Shown here piece by piece: positions 19,776 to 28,700 of a DNA stretch of 64,000 nt. Positions within the stretch are counted from its first letter, which is position 1. Every line of letters starts with the position of its first letter. Both the position numbers and the translations under genes were made by a program. Where the stretch lies: NCBI RefSeq assembly GCF_005222485.1, contig NZ_CP029078.1, positions 7,565,501 to 7,629,500 of the forward strand. Direction: 5' to 3'. Below the pieces are notes generated by a model. The model saw only the letters and a list, made by a program, of their open reading frames with translations, was not told where the DNA came from and made no database searches. The stretch comes from Streptomyces griseoviridis (GTDB lineage Bacteria; Actinomycetota; Actinomycetes; Streptomycetales; Streptomycetaceae).

Positions 19776-20732
19776 TCAGTCTTCGCCCCGGCGCTGCACC
19801 AGGCGCCAGTTGATGATCGAGAACAGCACGACGACGAGGAAGACGCCCCAGGCGACGGCCGCGCCGTAGCCGAAGTCGTTGTTGTCGAAGGTCTGTTGGA
19901 AGAAGTAGAGGACCATCGTCTGGCCCGCGTGTCCCGGACCGCCCGCGAACGTCGAGTCGTTGGAGGTGGTCTGGAGCAGCACCTGCGGTTCGGAGAAGCT
20001 CTGCAGCCCGGTGACGGTCGACACCACGAGCACGAACAGCAGCACCGGGCGCATCATCGGCAGGGTGATCCGGAAGAACGTCTGCACCGGTCCCGCGCCG
20101 TCCATGCGGGCCGCTTCGTACAGTTCGCCGGGAATGGTCTGGAGGCCCGCGAGGAAGATGATCGCGTTGTAGCCGGTCCACTGCCAGGTCATCAGCGTGG
20201 CGATGGCCGTCTTGATGCCCCACGGGGTGTTCAGCCAGGCCACCTGGTCCAGGCCGACCGCCTGCAACAGGGCGTTCACCAGGCCGAAGTTGGTGGAGAA
20301 GACCGAGCCGAAGATGATCGCGATGGCCACCACCGAGGTGACGTTCGGCAGGAAGTAGGCGAACCGGTAGAGGTTCTTGAAGCGGACCGCCGAGTTGAGC
20401 ATCACGGCCGTGACCATCGCCAGGAAGATCATCGGGAAGGTGGCCAGCGCCCAGATGACGAGGGTGTTGCCGACGGCGGTCCAGAAGTCGGAGTCGCTCA
20501 GCAGGTACTGGTACTGGGAGAGGCCGGCCCACTCCATCGAGCCGAGGCCGTCCCAGCGGTGCAGCGAGACATAGAGCGAGAACCCGACCGGGATCAGGCC
20601 GAAACAGAGGAACAGCAGGTAGAACGGCGAGATCGCCGCGTACAGGTGCCAGTACTTGCGCACCCCGGTACGGGGCTTGCCGGCCGCAGGCGTCGTGACG
20701 GCGGGCGCCGGCTTCCGCAGGGTGGTAGCCAT
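19776..20732 (-). CDS. sugar ABC transporter permease (MalF type)
   Basis: A 318-residue polytopic membrane protein with a ~30-residue cytoplasmic N terminus, then six or so membrane segments. The EAA motif is GELYEAARMDGAGPVQTFFR. The ATG overlaps the last base of the stop codon of the solute-binding protein gene (TGATG), so the three transporter genes are co-translated. It acts with the MalG-type permease and the upstream lipoprotein in sugar import. Confidence 0.92.
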   Translation of the reverse strand: MATTLRKPAPAVTTPAAGKPRTGVRKYWHLYAAISPFYLLFLCFGLIPVGFSLYVSLHRWDGLGSMEWAGLSQYQYLLSDSDFWTAVGNTLVIWALATFPMIFLAMVTAVMLNSAVRFKNLYRFAYFLPNVTSVVAIAIIFGSVFSTNFGLVNALLQAVGLDQVAWLNTPWGIKTAIATLMTWQWTGYNAIIFLAGLQTIPGELYEAARMDGAGPVQTFFRITLPMMRPVLLFVLVVSTVTGLQSFSEPQVLLQTTSNDSTFAGGPGHAGQTMVLYFFQQTFDNNDFGYGAAVAWGVFLVVVLFSIINWRLVQRRGED

Positions 20733-22027
20733 CAGTAGCTCACCCCCAGGTGCGCGGCGATGCGCCGGCATTTGCTCATCGCGTCGTTCCACGCCTTCTT
20801 CGGGTCCTTGCCGAGGACACCGACGTTCTTGATCTCGTCCTTGAGGGGCTGTCCGAGCGCCACGTCGAAGGGGCTGTTGTAGGCGATCTCGACCCGCTGC
20901 GCGGCCGGTCCGAAGATGTCCATCGTGACCTGCCCGCCGAAGAACGGGTCCGGTTCGCGCAGCGCGTCGAGGGCGTAGGAGGCGGGCGTGGACGGGAAGA
21001 GGCCCGCGTCGACGAAGCCCTGGGCCTGGTTGGCCGGGTCGAGCAGCCAGGTGATGATCTCGAAGGCCCGCTCGGGCTCACGGCACGCCTTGGTGATCGC
21101 CAGGAACGAACCGCCGTCGTTGGACGGCCGCACCGGCATCTGGGCGACCCGCCAGCGCCCCTTGGTCCTTGGCACCCCGCTCTTGATGTCGTTGGTCGCC
21201 CAGGAGGCGTTGAGCTGGCTGGGCAGCTTGCCGTCCTGGACCGCGGAGAGCTGGTCGGGCGTGCCGGTCACCAGGTCGGAGACGATCGCCCGCCGCTTGG
21301 CCTCGACGGCCAACGCCCAGGCGTCCCGCACGTGTTGCTCACCGCCGATGAAGTGGCGGTCCTTGTCGACGTACCGCTGGGCGCCCTGCCGCACCGCGTT
21401 CTCGAAGACCATGTTGACGTCCGAGAGGAGGTAGGTGCCCGGGATGCGCTTCTTGAGCTGCTCGCCCGCCGCGAAGAACTTCTCCCAGGTGTTCAACTCC
21501 GCCGACACGTCGTCGGGTTCGTGGGGGAGTCCGGCCTTCTGGAACACGGCGTACTGGTAGTAGTGCGCGACCGGGCCGCAGTCGATGGGGATGCCGACCA
21601 CGGTGCCGTCGTCGGCGATGCCCTGGTCCCACTTCCAGGACAGGTAGCGGCTCTTGTAGCGGTCGGCGCCGAGGGTCCTGAGATCCACGAACTGGTTCGC
21701 GTTGGGCAGGTAGGACGCCATGTCCTCGCCCTTGAGGCCCACGATGTCGGGGATGTGGGACCGGCCGGTCAGCGTGGTCATCAGCTTCGACCGGTAGTAG
21801 CCGCCGATCTTGATGGCCCTGAGGTCGGTCGTGGCGCCGTAGCGGGCCTTGGCCTTCTTCAGGACCGTGTCGCCGAGACCGCCGTCCCAGTACCACAGGA
21901 CCATGTTCCGGCCGGTCGAGCCGGTCGGAACGGCACAGCCGGTCGCCAGGCCGCCGAGCGTCGTGGCGGCCGTACCGGCCAGGCCGGCACGGAGCAGGCC
22001 TCTTCGTGAGAGCCGCACAGCTCCCAC
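20732..22027 (-). CDS. sugar-binding lipoprotein of the ABC importer
   Basis: A 431-residue extracellular solute-binding protein. The N terminus has a twin-arginine pattern (RLSRRGLLRAG) and a lipobox ending at Cys31 (GLATGC), indicating a membrane-anchored, possibly Tat-exported protein. The remainder has features of family 1 binding proteins, e.g. KLMTTLTGRSHIPDIVGLKG and SFLAITKACREPERAFEIITW. GTG at 22027 is chosen as it gives a complete signal; GTG at 22018 is an alternative and the ribosome site is not ideal for either. The substrate is probably a galactoside or related glycan fragment given the GH2 partner. Confidence 0.85.
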   Translation of the reverse strand: MGAVRLSRRGLLRAGLAGTAATTLGGLATGCAVPTGSTGRNMVLWYWDGGLGDTVLKKAKARYGATTDLRAIKIGGYYRSKLMTTLTGRSHIPDIVGLKGEDMASYLPNANQFVDLRTLGADRYKSRYLSWKWDQGIADDGTVVGIPIDCGPVAHYYQYAVFQKAGLPHEPDDVSAELNTWEKFFAAGEQLKKRIPGTYLLSDVNMVFENAVRQGAQRYVDKDRHFIGGEQHVRDAWALAVEAKRRAIVSDLVTGTPDQLSAVQDGKLPSQLNASWATNDIKSGVPRTKGRWRVAQMPVRPSNDGGSFLAITKACREPERAFEIITWLLDPANQAQGFVDAGLFPSTPASYALDALREPDPFFGGQVTMDIFGPAAQRVEIAYNSPFDVALGQPLKDEIKNVGVLGKDPKKAWNDAMSKCRRIAAHLGVSY

Positions 22028-22110
22028 CGCCTTTCGGATCTGTTCGGGAGTTCGCAGGGGTGCGGGGGGTGAGTCAGTCGGTACCGCGATGCGGGGGGAG
22101 GCATCCAGAA

Positions 22111-22160
22111 ACAAGCAGGGACAAGCAGGGACGAGCAGGGGTAGGTAGGGACAGGCAGGG
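22111..22160. repeat. five tandem 10-base repeats (ACAAGCAGGG family)
   Basis: Units are ACAAGCAGGG, ACAAGCAGGG, ACGAGCAGGG, GTAGGTAGGG and ACAGGCAGGG, in the gap between the PfkB kinase and the binding-protein gene. No spacers, so it is not a CRISPR. It may reflect replication slippage. Confidence 0.85.
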
Positions 22161-22206
22161 ACAGGGGTGGTGCGGAGCGGGGGGAGGGGGCGCGGGAGCG
22201 GGTGGC

Positions 22207-23226
22207 TCAGCGGGGCGGTGCCGGCGGGGTGACCGGGGCGTGCCGCACGGGTGGGCCGACGTCCGCCGGGATCCGGTCGGCCAGGAAGCCGTGGTCGCGC
22301 CTGAGCGCGGGGTCGGTGAGCGACCGCCACCAGCGGTCGACGCCGTACCAGCCGGGCGCGGCGAGCGCCCCGCCGTGGTGCCCGACCGAGAGGCCGGCCG
22401 CGAGCACCGCGAAGCGCAGCCGCTCCGCGAGCGGCCAGCCGCCCAGCGACGCCGTGACGAACGCGGCGCCGAACACGTCGCCCGCGCCGGTGGCGTCCAG
22501 GACGTCGACGTCGAGCGCCGGGACCTCGGCGTACTCGCCGGTCGTCTGGTCCACCGCCACCGCGCCGTCGCCGCCGCGGGTGATCACGGCGACCGGTACC
22601 AGCTCGGTGAGTGCGCCGAGCGCGGCGACCGCGGAGTCGGTGCGGGTGTACGCCATCGCCTCGGTCTCGTTGGGGAGGAAGGCGTGGCACAGGGCGAGCT
22701 GGTCGAGCAGGTCGCGGGACCACCGCTGGGTGGGGTCCCAGCCGACGTCGCCGTAGATCCGGGTGCCGTTCGCGGCGGCCTTGGCGAGCCAGGGCGCGGG
22801 CTCGGCCTCCAGGTGCACCAGGGCGGTCAGCGCGTCGGGCGGCTCGCCCATCAGCGCCTCCTGCGGATACGGGGGCTGCTGGCCGTGGGTGACCAGGGCC
22901 CGGTCGTCGCCGTGCGCGAGCGCGACGGTGACCGGGGTCGGCCAGCCTTCGGCGGTCCGCGAGAGGGTGAGGTCGACGCCCTCCTGCTCGGCGAGCACCT
23001 GGTGGCAGTGGGCGCCGTAGAAGTCGTCGCCGAAGACGGTGGCGAGCGAGGTGCGCAAACCGAAGCGGGACGCGGCCACCGCGAGGTTGGCGATCCCGCC
23101 GGGGCCGCAGCCCATACCGGCGGTCCAGATCTCCTCGCCCGGCGTCGGCGGCTTGCCGAGACCGGTCAGGACCAGGTCGTAGAAGAGCAGCCCGGTCAGC
23201 AGCACCTGGGGCCGGTCGTCGTCCAC
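22207..23226 (-). CDS. PfkB-family carbohydrate kinase
   Basis: A 339-residue ribokinase-like enzyme. Glycine-rich sugar site GCGPGGIANLAVAASRFG is near residue 40, and the ATP/catalytic signature DATGAGDVFGAAF near 245 contains the Asp base. Starts with GTG, first gene of the minus-strand sugar operon, divergent from deoR-type regulator. It probably phosphorylates the monosaccharide released from the imported oligosaccharide, or possibly an intact disaccharide for the GH4 enzyme encoded opposite. Galactose itself would normally use GalK, so the true substrate is open. Confidence 0.88.
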   Translation of the reverse strand: MDDDRPQVLLTGLLFYDLVLTGLGKPPTPGEEIWTAGMGCGPGGIANLAVAASRFGLRTSLATVFGDDFYGAHCHQVLAEQEGVDLTLSRTAEGWPTPVTVALAHGDDRALVTHGQQPPYPQEALMGEPPDALTALVHLEAEPAPWLAKAAANGTRIYGDVGWDPTQRWSRDLLDQLALCHAFLPNETEAMAYTRTDSAVAALGALTELVPVAVITRGGDGAVAVDQTTGEYAEVPALDVDVLDATGAGDVFGAAFVTASLGGWPLAERLRFAVLAAGLSVGHHGGALAAPGWYGVDRWWRSLTDPALRRDHGFLADRIPADVGPPVRHAPVTPPAPPR

Positions 23227-23332
23227 GCAAGCGTCCTCTCGTCAGAACGGTTCAATTCAGTGCACGGAATCGTGCGCCCTTGGACGAGATTGGTCAATAG
23301 TCGAACAGAACTGAGCATAGAAATGATTGAAG
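23227..23332. promoter_or_regulatory. divergent promoter region between PfkB and DeoR-type genes
   Basis: Contains GAACGGTTC (23245-23253) and GAACAGAAC (23303-23311) about 58 bases apart. Repeated GAAC/GTTC half-sites are typical of DeoR-family operators, so the flanking regulator may bind here and control both arms. Confidence 0.5.
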
Positions 23333-24118
23333 ATGACGAGTAGTGTTCGCGTCGTGCTGGCAGAACGACGACATCAACTCATCCTGCGGGCCCTGCGCTC
23401 CGGTGGTCCCGCGGCAGTGACCGATCTCTCCGAACAACTGGGTGTGAGCCCGGCCACGGTCAGGCGCGACCTGGTGAAGCTGGAGGAGGACGGCCTGCTC
23501 ACCCGCGTCCACGGCGGCGCCGTCGCGGAGGACGGCGACCAGCCGTTCGCCGAGGTCGCCGAGGTGCGCGTGGCCGAGAAGGACGCCATAGCGGAACACG
23601 CCGCGGGGCTGGTCCGCGACGGCCAGTCGGTGCTGCTCGACATCGGGACGACCGCCTACCGGCTGGCCAGGCAACTGCACGGCCGCCGCCTCACGGTGAT
23701 CACCAGCAACCTGGTGGTCTACGAGGAACTCGCCGACGACGAGGGCATCGAACTGGTGCTGCTCGGCGGCATGCTGCGCCGCGAGTACCGCTCCCTCGTC
23801 GGCTTCCTCACCGAGGACAACCTCCGTCAGCTGCACGCCGACTGGGTCTTCCTCGGCACCAGCGGGGTGCGTCCCGGCGGCGAGGTGATGGACACGACGG
23901 TGGTCGAGGTGCCGGTCAAGCGCGCCATGATCAAGGCGGGCGAGAAGGTCGTCCTCCTCGCCGACCAGGCGAAGTTCCCGGGCACCGGGATGGCGAAGGT
24001 CTGCGGTCCCGAGGACCTGGACGTGGTGGTGACGAACGCGCCGGTCGACGCGGCGACCCGCTCCTCCCTCGAGGAAGCGGGCGTCGAAGTGGCCGTCGCA
24101 GGAAGGGTGAAGGCGTGA
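23333..24118 (+). CDS. DeoR/GlpR-family transcriptional regulator
   Basis: A 261-residue repressor. The N-terminal winged helix-turn-helix lies in the first 60 residues (AVTDLSEQLGVSPATVRRDL followed by RVHGGAV), and the rest is the DeoR sugar-phosphate sensor domain (LLDIGTTAYRLARQL; ITSNLVVYEEL; MDTTVVEVPVKRAM; LLADQAKF). It most likely senses a phosphorylated sugar made by the divergent PfkB kinase and controls both sides of the locus. ATG 23333 is used; TTG at 23327 and GTG at 23354 are possible starts, and there is no strong ribosome site. Its stop overlaps the GH4 start. Confidence 0.9.
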   Translation: MTSSVRVVLAERRHQLILRALRSGGPAAVTDLSEQLGVSPATVRRDLVKLEEDGLLTRVHGGAVAEDGDQPFAEVAEVRVAEKDAIAEHAAGLVRDGQSVLLDIGTTAYRLARQLHGRRLTVITSNLVVYEELADDEGIELVLLGGMLRREYRSLVGFLTEDNLRQLHADWVFLGTSGVRPGGEVMDTTVVEVPVKRAMIKAGEKVVLLADQAKFPGTGMAKVCGPEDLDVVVTNAPVDAATRSSLEEAGVEVAVAGRVKA

Positions 24119-25452
24119 AGCTGACGATTCTGGGCGGCGGAGGATTCCGGGTACCGCTCGTGTACGGGGCGCTCCTGGGCGACCGGGCCGAGGGCCGGGT
24201 GACCCGCGTGGTCCTCCACGACCTCGACGCCGGACGGCTCTCCGCGGTGACCCGGGTGCTCGCCGAACAGGCCGCCGGGGTGCCCGGCGCCCCCGAGGTG
24301 AGCGTCACCACCGACCTCGACGAGGCGCTCACCGGCGCCGACTTCGTCTTCTCGGCGATCCGGGTCGGCGGCCTGGAGGGCCGCGCCCAGGACGAGCGGG
24401 TCGCCCTCGCCGAGGGTGTCCTCGGCCAGGAGACGGTCGGCGCGGGCGGCATCGCCTACGGGCTGCGCACCGTGCCGGTCGCCGTCGACATCGCCCGCCG
24501 GGTGGCGAGGCTCGCGCCGGACGCCTGGGTCATCAACTTCACCAACCCCGCGGGCCTGGTCACCGAGGCCATGTCCCGCCACCTCGGCGACCGCGTCATC
24601 GGCATCTGCGACTCACCTGTCGGCCTCGGCCGCCGGATCGCCCGGGTGCTCGGCGGCGACCCGAACGAGGCGTGGATCGACTACGTCGGCCTCAACCACC
24701 TCGGCTGGGTCCGCGGTCTGAGGATCGCCGGACGCGACGAACTGCCCCGGCTGCTCGCCGACCCCGACCTGCTCGGCTCCTTCGAGGAGGGCAAGCTGTT
24801 CGGCGCCGACTGGCTCCGCTCGCTCGGCGCGGTCCCCAACGAGTACCTGCACTACTACTACTTCAACCGCGAGACCGTGCGGGCCTACCAGCGGGCCGAG
24901 AAGACCCGCGGCGCCTTCCTCCGCGACCAGCAGGCGCGCTTCTACGAGGAGTTGCGCGACCCGGAGGCGGCCGCCCTGTCCGCCTGGGACCGCACCCGCG
25001 CCGAGCGCGAGGCGACCTACATGGCCGAGAACCGGGAGAGCGCGGGCGCGGGCGAACGCGACGCCGACGACCTCTCCGGCGGCTACGAGAAGGTCGCCCT
25101 CGCCCTGATGCGGGCCATCGCCCGCGACGAGCGCACCACCCTCATCCTCAACGTCCGCAACCACGGCACCCTCGCCGCCCTGGACGCGGACGCCGTCATC
25201 GAGGTGCCCTGCCTGGTCGACGCCAACGGCGCCCACCCGGTCACCGTGGCCCCGCTGCCCGACCACGCCACCGGCCTGGTCTGCGCGGTCAAGGGCGTCG
25301 AGCGCGAGGTGCTCACCGCCGCCGAGAACGGATCGAGGACCACCGCGGTGAAGGCCTTCGCGCTGCATCCGCTGGTCGACTCCGTGACCGTGGCCCGCCG
25401 GCTGGTGGAGGGCTACACGGCCGTCCACCCGGGCCTCTCGTACCTGAAGTAA
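24115..25452 (+). CDS. GH4 family glycosidase (6-phospho-beta-glucosidase-like)
   Basis: A 445-residue NAD+ and Mn2+-dependent glycosidase of GH4. The Rossmann start is LTILGGGGFRVPLVYGALL; NFTNPAGLVTEA, the metal Cys in GICDSPVGLGRR and the His in GLNHLGW are the family landmarks. GH4 enzymes work by oxidation-elimination, and this subgroup usually acts on 6-phosphorylated beta-glucosides. No PTS permease is nearby, so the phosphorylated substrate would have to come from a kinase or another transporter; alternatively it acts on an unphosphorylated sugar. GTG overlaps the DeoR stop codon (GTGA), so the two are co-translated. Confidence 0.87.
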   Translation: MKLTILGGGGFRVPLVYGALLGDRAEGRVTRVVLHDLDAGRLSAVTRVLAEQAAGVPGAPEVSVTTDLDEALTGADFVFSAIRVGGLEGRAQDERVALAEGVLGQETVGAGGIAYGLRTVPVAVDIARRVARLAPDAWVINFTNPAGLVTEAMSRHLGDRVIGICDSPVGLGRRIARVLGGDPNEAWIDYVGLNHLGWVRGLRIAGRDELPRLLADPDLLGSFEEGKLFGADWLRSLGAVPNEYLHYYYFNRETVRAYQRAEKTRGAFLRDQQARFYEELRDPEAAALSAWDRTRAEREATYMAENRESAGAGERDADDLSGGYEKVALALMRAIARDERTTLILNVRNHGTLAALDADAVIEVPCLVDANGAHPVTVAPLPDHATGLVCAVKGVEREVLTAAENGSRTTAVKAFALHPLVDSVTVARRLVEGYTAVHPGLSYLK

Positions 25453-25462
25453 GCTCCCGACG

Positions 25463-25474
25463 GAAAGCGCTTTC
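25463..25474. promoter_or_regulatory. LacI-type operator upstream of the GH38 gene
   Basis: GAAAGCGCTTTC is a perfect 12-base palindrome with the GCGC centre typical of LacI-family sites, 63 bases before the mannosidase ATG. It suggests the GH38 gene has its own promoter controlled by a LacI-type repressor rather than by the DeoR protein. Confidence 0.7.
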
Positions 25475-25536
25475 TCGCTCGGTGCTTCCCCGTCCCCACG
25501 CCGCTGACCTCTCCGCTTTCTCCCTGGAGACCTTCC

Positions 25537-28500
25537 ATGCACGACGAACGCCGCCGGATCGAGGAGCGCGTAGCGCGCCTCCACACCCAGCGCATCAAGC
25601 CCGCGATCCACTCCGCCAGCGTCCCCTTCGAGGTGACCGCGTGGCAGGCACCGGGCGAGCCCGTCCCCTTCGACGAGGCCGCCGCCGCGACCTACACCCC
25701 CTTCGCCATGGACACCCCCTGGGGCCCGCCCTGGGGCACCACCTGGTTCCGGATGCGCGGCCAGGTGCCCGCCGCGTACGCGGGCCGCCGCGTCGAGGCC
25801 GTCATCGACCTCGGCTTCGTGGGCGACTGGCCGGGCAACCAGGCCGAGGCGCTCGTCCACCTCACCGACGGCACCCCGCTCAAGGCCGTCAACCCGCTCA
25901 ACCAGTACGTGCCGATCGCCGACCCGGCCACCGGCGGTGAGCAGATCGACTACCTCGTCGAGGCCGCCTCCAACCCCGACATCCTCGCGGGCGACTTCGC
26001 CGCCCCGACCCCGCTCGGCGACGTCCGCACCGCTGGCGACCAGCCCCTGTACACCTTCAGGCGCGCCGACATCGCCGTCCTCGACGAGCAGGTCTTCCAC
26101 CTCGACCTGGACATCCAGGTGCTGTACGAGCTGATGCTGGAACTGGGCGAGCACGACCCGCGCCGGCACGAGATCGCGCACGCCCTCGACCGCGCGATGG
26201 ACCTCCTCGACCTCGACGACATCTCCGGCTCGGCCACCGCCGTCCGCGAGGCGCTCGCCCCGGCCCTGGCCAAGCCCGCCCACGCCAGCGCCCACGTCAT
26301 CTCGGGCGTCGGCCACGCGCACATCGACTCCGCCTGGCTCTGGCCGATCCGCGAGACCAAGCGCAAGACCTCCCGCACCTTCTCCAACGTCACCTCGCTG
26401 GCCGAGGAGTACGAGGAGTTCGTCTTCGCCTGCTCGCAGGCCCAGCAGTACGAATGGGTCCGCGACCACTACCCCAAGGTCTGGGCCCGCATCCAGGAGT
26501 CCGTGAAGAAGGGCCAGTGGGCGCCGGTCGGCGGCATGTGGGTGGAGGCCGACGGCAACCTGCCGGGCGGCGAGGCGGTCGCCCGCCAGTTCATCCACGG
26601 CAAGCGCTTCTTCATCGAGCACTTCGGCATCGAGACCAAGGGAGTCTGGCTGCCCGACTCCTTCGGCTACAACGCGGCCTACCCCCAACTCGCCAAGCTC
26701 GCGGGCAACGAGTGGTTCCTCACCCAGAAGATCTCCTGGAACCAGACCAACAAGTTTCCCCACCACACCTTCTGGTGGGAGGGCATCGACGGCACCCGCA
26801 TCTTCACCCACTTCCCGCCCGTCGACACCTACAACGCCCGCTTCAGCGGCGAGGAGATGTCCCGCGCGGTCCGCAACTACCAGGAGAAGGGCGGCGCCAC
26901 CCGCTCGCTCGCCCCCTTCGGCTGGGGCGACGGCGGTGGCGGCCCGACCCGCGAGATCATGGAACGCGCCCGCCGCCTCAGGGACCTGGAGGGCTCACCG
27001 AAGGTCGAGGTCGAGCACCCCGACGCGTTCTTCGCCAAGGCCCGCGCCGAGTACGAGGACGCCCCCGTCTGGGTCGGCGAGCTGTACCTGGAGCTGCACC
27101 GCGCCACCTACACCTCCCAGGCCCGCACCAAGCAGGGCAACCGGCGCAGCGAACACAAGCTGCGCGAGGCCGAGTTGTGGGCGACGACGGCCGCCCTGCA
27201 CGCCCCCGGCTACCAGTACCCGCACGCCCACCTCGACCGGCTCTGGAAGACGGTCCTGCTCCACCAGTTCCACGACATCCTGCCGGGCTCCTCGATCGCC
27301 TGGGTGCACCGCGAGGCGGAGGCCGAATACGCCCGCGTCGCCGAGGAGTTGGAGACCCTCACCACCGAGGCGGTGGCCGCGCTCGGCGACGGCGGCACCC
27401 GGGTGTTCAACACCAGCCCGTGCGACCGGGCCGAGGTGGTGCGCGGCCCCGGCGGCGAACTCGCCTACGTCGAGGTCCCGGCCGGCGGCAGCGCCCCGCT
27501 GGAGGACGCCCAGCCCGTCGAGCCGGTGACGGTGACCGGACGCGTCCTCGACAACGGCATCGTCCGCGTCGAGGTCGCCGAGGACGGCACCCTCGCCTCG
27601 GTGCGCGACCTGCGCGCCGACCGCGAGGTCCTCGCGGGGCCGGGCAACCTGCTGCGCCTGCACACCGACCTGCCCAACTACTGGGACGCCTGGGACGTCG
27701 ACAAGCACTACAGGAACCGGTACACCGACCTCCTCGACGCCGACTCCGTCACGGTCGTCGACACCGATCCGCTGCTCGGCTCGGTCCGCGTCACCCGCTC
27801 CTTCGGCAAGGGCTCGACCGTCACCCAGACGATCACCGTCCGCGCGGGCAGCGCCCGGATCGACTTCGAGACGGACATCGACTGGCACGAGGCCGAGAAG
27901 TTCCTCAAGGCCGGATTCCCCGTCGACCTGCGCGCCGCGCACACCTCCGCCGAGATCGCCTACGGCCACGTCCAGCGGCCCACCCACACCAACACCAGCT
28001 GGGAGGCGGCCCGTTTCGAGGTCTCGGGACACCGCTGGGTGCACATCGCCGAACCCGGCTACGGCGTCGCCGTCCTCAACGACGCGACCTACGGCCACGA
28101 CGTCACCCGCACGGTCCGCGAGGACGGCGGCACCACCACCACGGTCCGGCTCAGCCTGGTGCGCGCCCCGCGCGTCCCCGACCCCGGCGCCGACCAGGGC
28201 CGTCACCGCTTCACCTACGCCCTGCTGCCCGGCGCGAGCATCGAGGACGCGGTCGCCGAGGGCTACGCCCTCAACCTCCCGCTGCGGGTGGCCGACGCGG
28301 CCGGAGCCCCGCGCCCGGTGGTCTCCGTGGACGGCGACGGAGTGACCGTCGAGGCCGTCAAGCTCGCCGACGACGGCTCGGGCGACGTCGTCGTCCGGCT
28401 CTACGAGTCGCGCGGCGGCCGGGCCAGGGGCGTGCTGCGCACCGGCTTCGCGCTGGCCGGTGCCGAGGTCACCGACCTCCTCGAACGCCCCCTGGAGAGC

Positions 28501-28587
28501 GCCGACACCGGCGCCGACGGCGTCACCGTGGAGCTGCGGCCCTTCCAGATCCTCACCCTGCGGCTGCGGCGGGCCGAGGAGAGCTGA
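25537..28587 (+). CDS. GH38 alpha-mannosidase
   Basis: A 1016-residue cytoplasmic alpha-mannosidase. Zinc ligands are visible in GHAHIDSAWLWP (residues 260-264 HAHID) and the nucleophile is Asp374 in WLPDSFGYNAAYPQ. A later HQFHDILPGSSI contributes further ligands. An N-terminal beta domain (about 1-250), the catalytic alpha/beta barrel and helical bundle (250-640) and C-terminal beta domains follow the GH38 plan. The gene has its own LacI-type operator upstream. With GH2 and GH4 enzymes and the importer nearby, the locus may handle oligosaccharides from N-glycans or plant galactomannans, but the exact substrate is inferred. Confidence 0.94.
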   Translation: MHDERRRIEERVARLHTQRIKPAIHSASVPFEVTAWQAPGEPVPFDEAAAATYTPFAMDTPWGPPWGTTWFRMRGQVPAAYAGRRVEAVIDLGFVGDWPGNQAEALVHLTDGTPLKAVNPLNQYVPIADPATGGEQIDYLVEAASNPDILAGDFAAPTPLGDVRTAGDQPLYTFRRADIAVLDEQVFHLDLDIQVLYELMLELGEHDPRRHEIAHALDRAMDLLDLDDISGSATAVREALAPALAKPAHASAHVISGVGHAHIDSAWLWPIRETKRKTSRTFSNVTSLAEEYEEFVFACSQAQQYEWVRDHYPKVWARIQESVKKGQWAPVGGMWVEADGNLPGGEAVARQFIHGKRFFIEHFGIETKGVWLPDSFGYNAAYPQLAKLAGNEWFLTQKISWNQTNKFPHHTFWWEGIDGTRIFTHFPPVDTYNARFSGEEMSRAVRNYQEKGGATRSLAPFGWGDGGGGPTREIMERARRLRDLEGSPKVEVEHPDAFFAKARAEYEDAPVWVGELYLELHRATYTSQARTKQGNRRSEHKLREAELWATTAALHAPGYQYPHAHLDRLWKTVLLHQFHDILPGSSIAWVHREAEAEYARVAEELETLTTEAVAALGDGGTRVFNTSPCDRAEVVRGPGGELAYVEVPAGGSAPLEDAQPVEPVTVTGRVLDNGIVRVEVAEDGTLASVRDLRADREVLAGPGNLLRLHTDLPNYWDAWDVDKHYRNRYTDLLDADSVTVVDTDPLLGSVRVTRSFGKGSTVTQTITVRAGSARIDFETDIDWHEAEKFLKAGFPVDLRAAHTSAEIAYGHVQRPTHTNTSWEAARFEVSGHRWVHIAEPGYGVAVLNDATYGHDVTRTVREDGGTTTTVRLSLVRAPRVPDPGADQGRHRFTYALLPGASIEDAVAEGYALNLPLRVADAAGAPRPVVSVDGDGVTVEAVKLADDGSGDVVVRLYESRGGRARGVLRTGFALAGAEVTDLLERPLESADTGADGVTVELRPFQILTLRLRRAEES

Positions 28588-28651
28588 GGCGGGGCGAGGG
28601 CAGCCGCGGCGGACCGCGATTCCCCTCGCCCCGCGAAGAAGAAGGTGAGTT

Positions 28652-28689
28652 CCCAGGTCACGGCGGTGTTCCGGCCGCCGTGACCTGGG
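28652..28689. terminator. bidirectional terminator between GH38 and GH18 genes
   Basis: Fifteen-base perfect arms, CCCAGGTCACGGCGG and its complement, around an 8-base loop, placed between two convergent genes. Confidence 0.88.
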
Positions 28690-28700
28690 CCGGCGGAGTG

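Noticed and set aside
22111..22160. Tandem repeats resembling a short CRISPR
   Set aside because: Units are contiguous 10-mers with no spacers and there are no cas genes.
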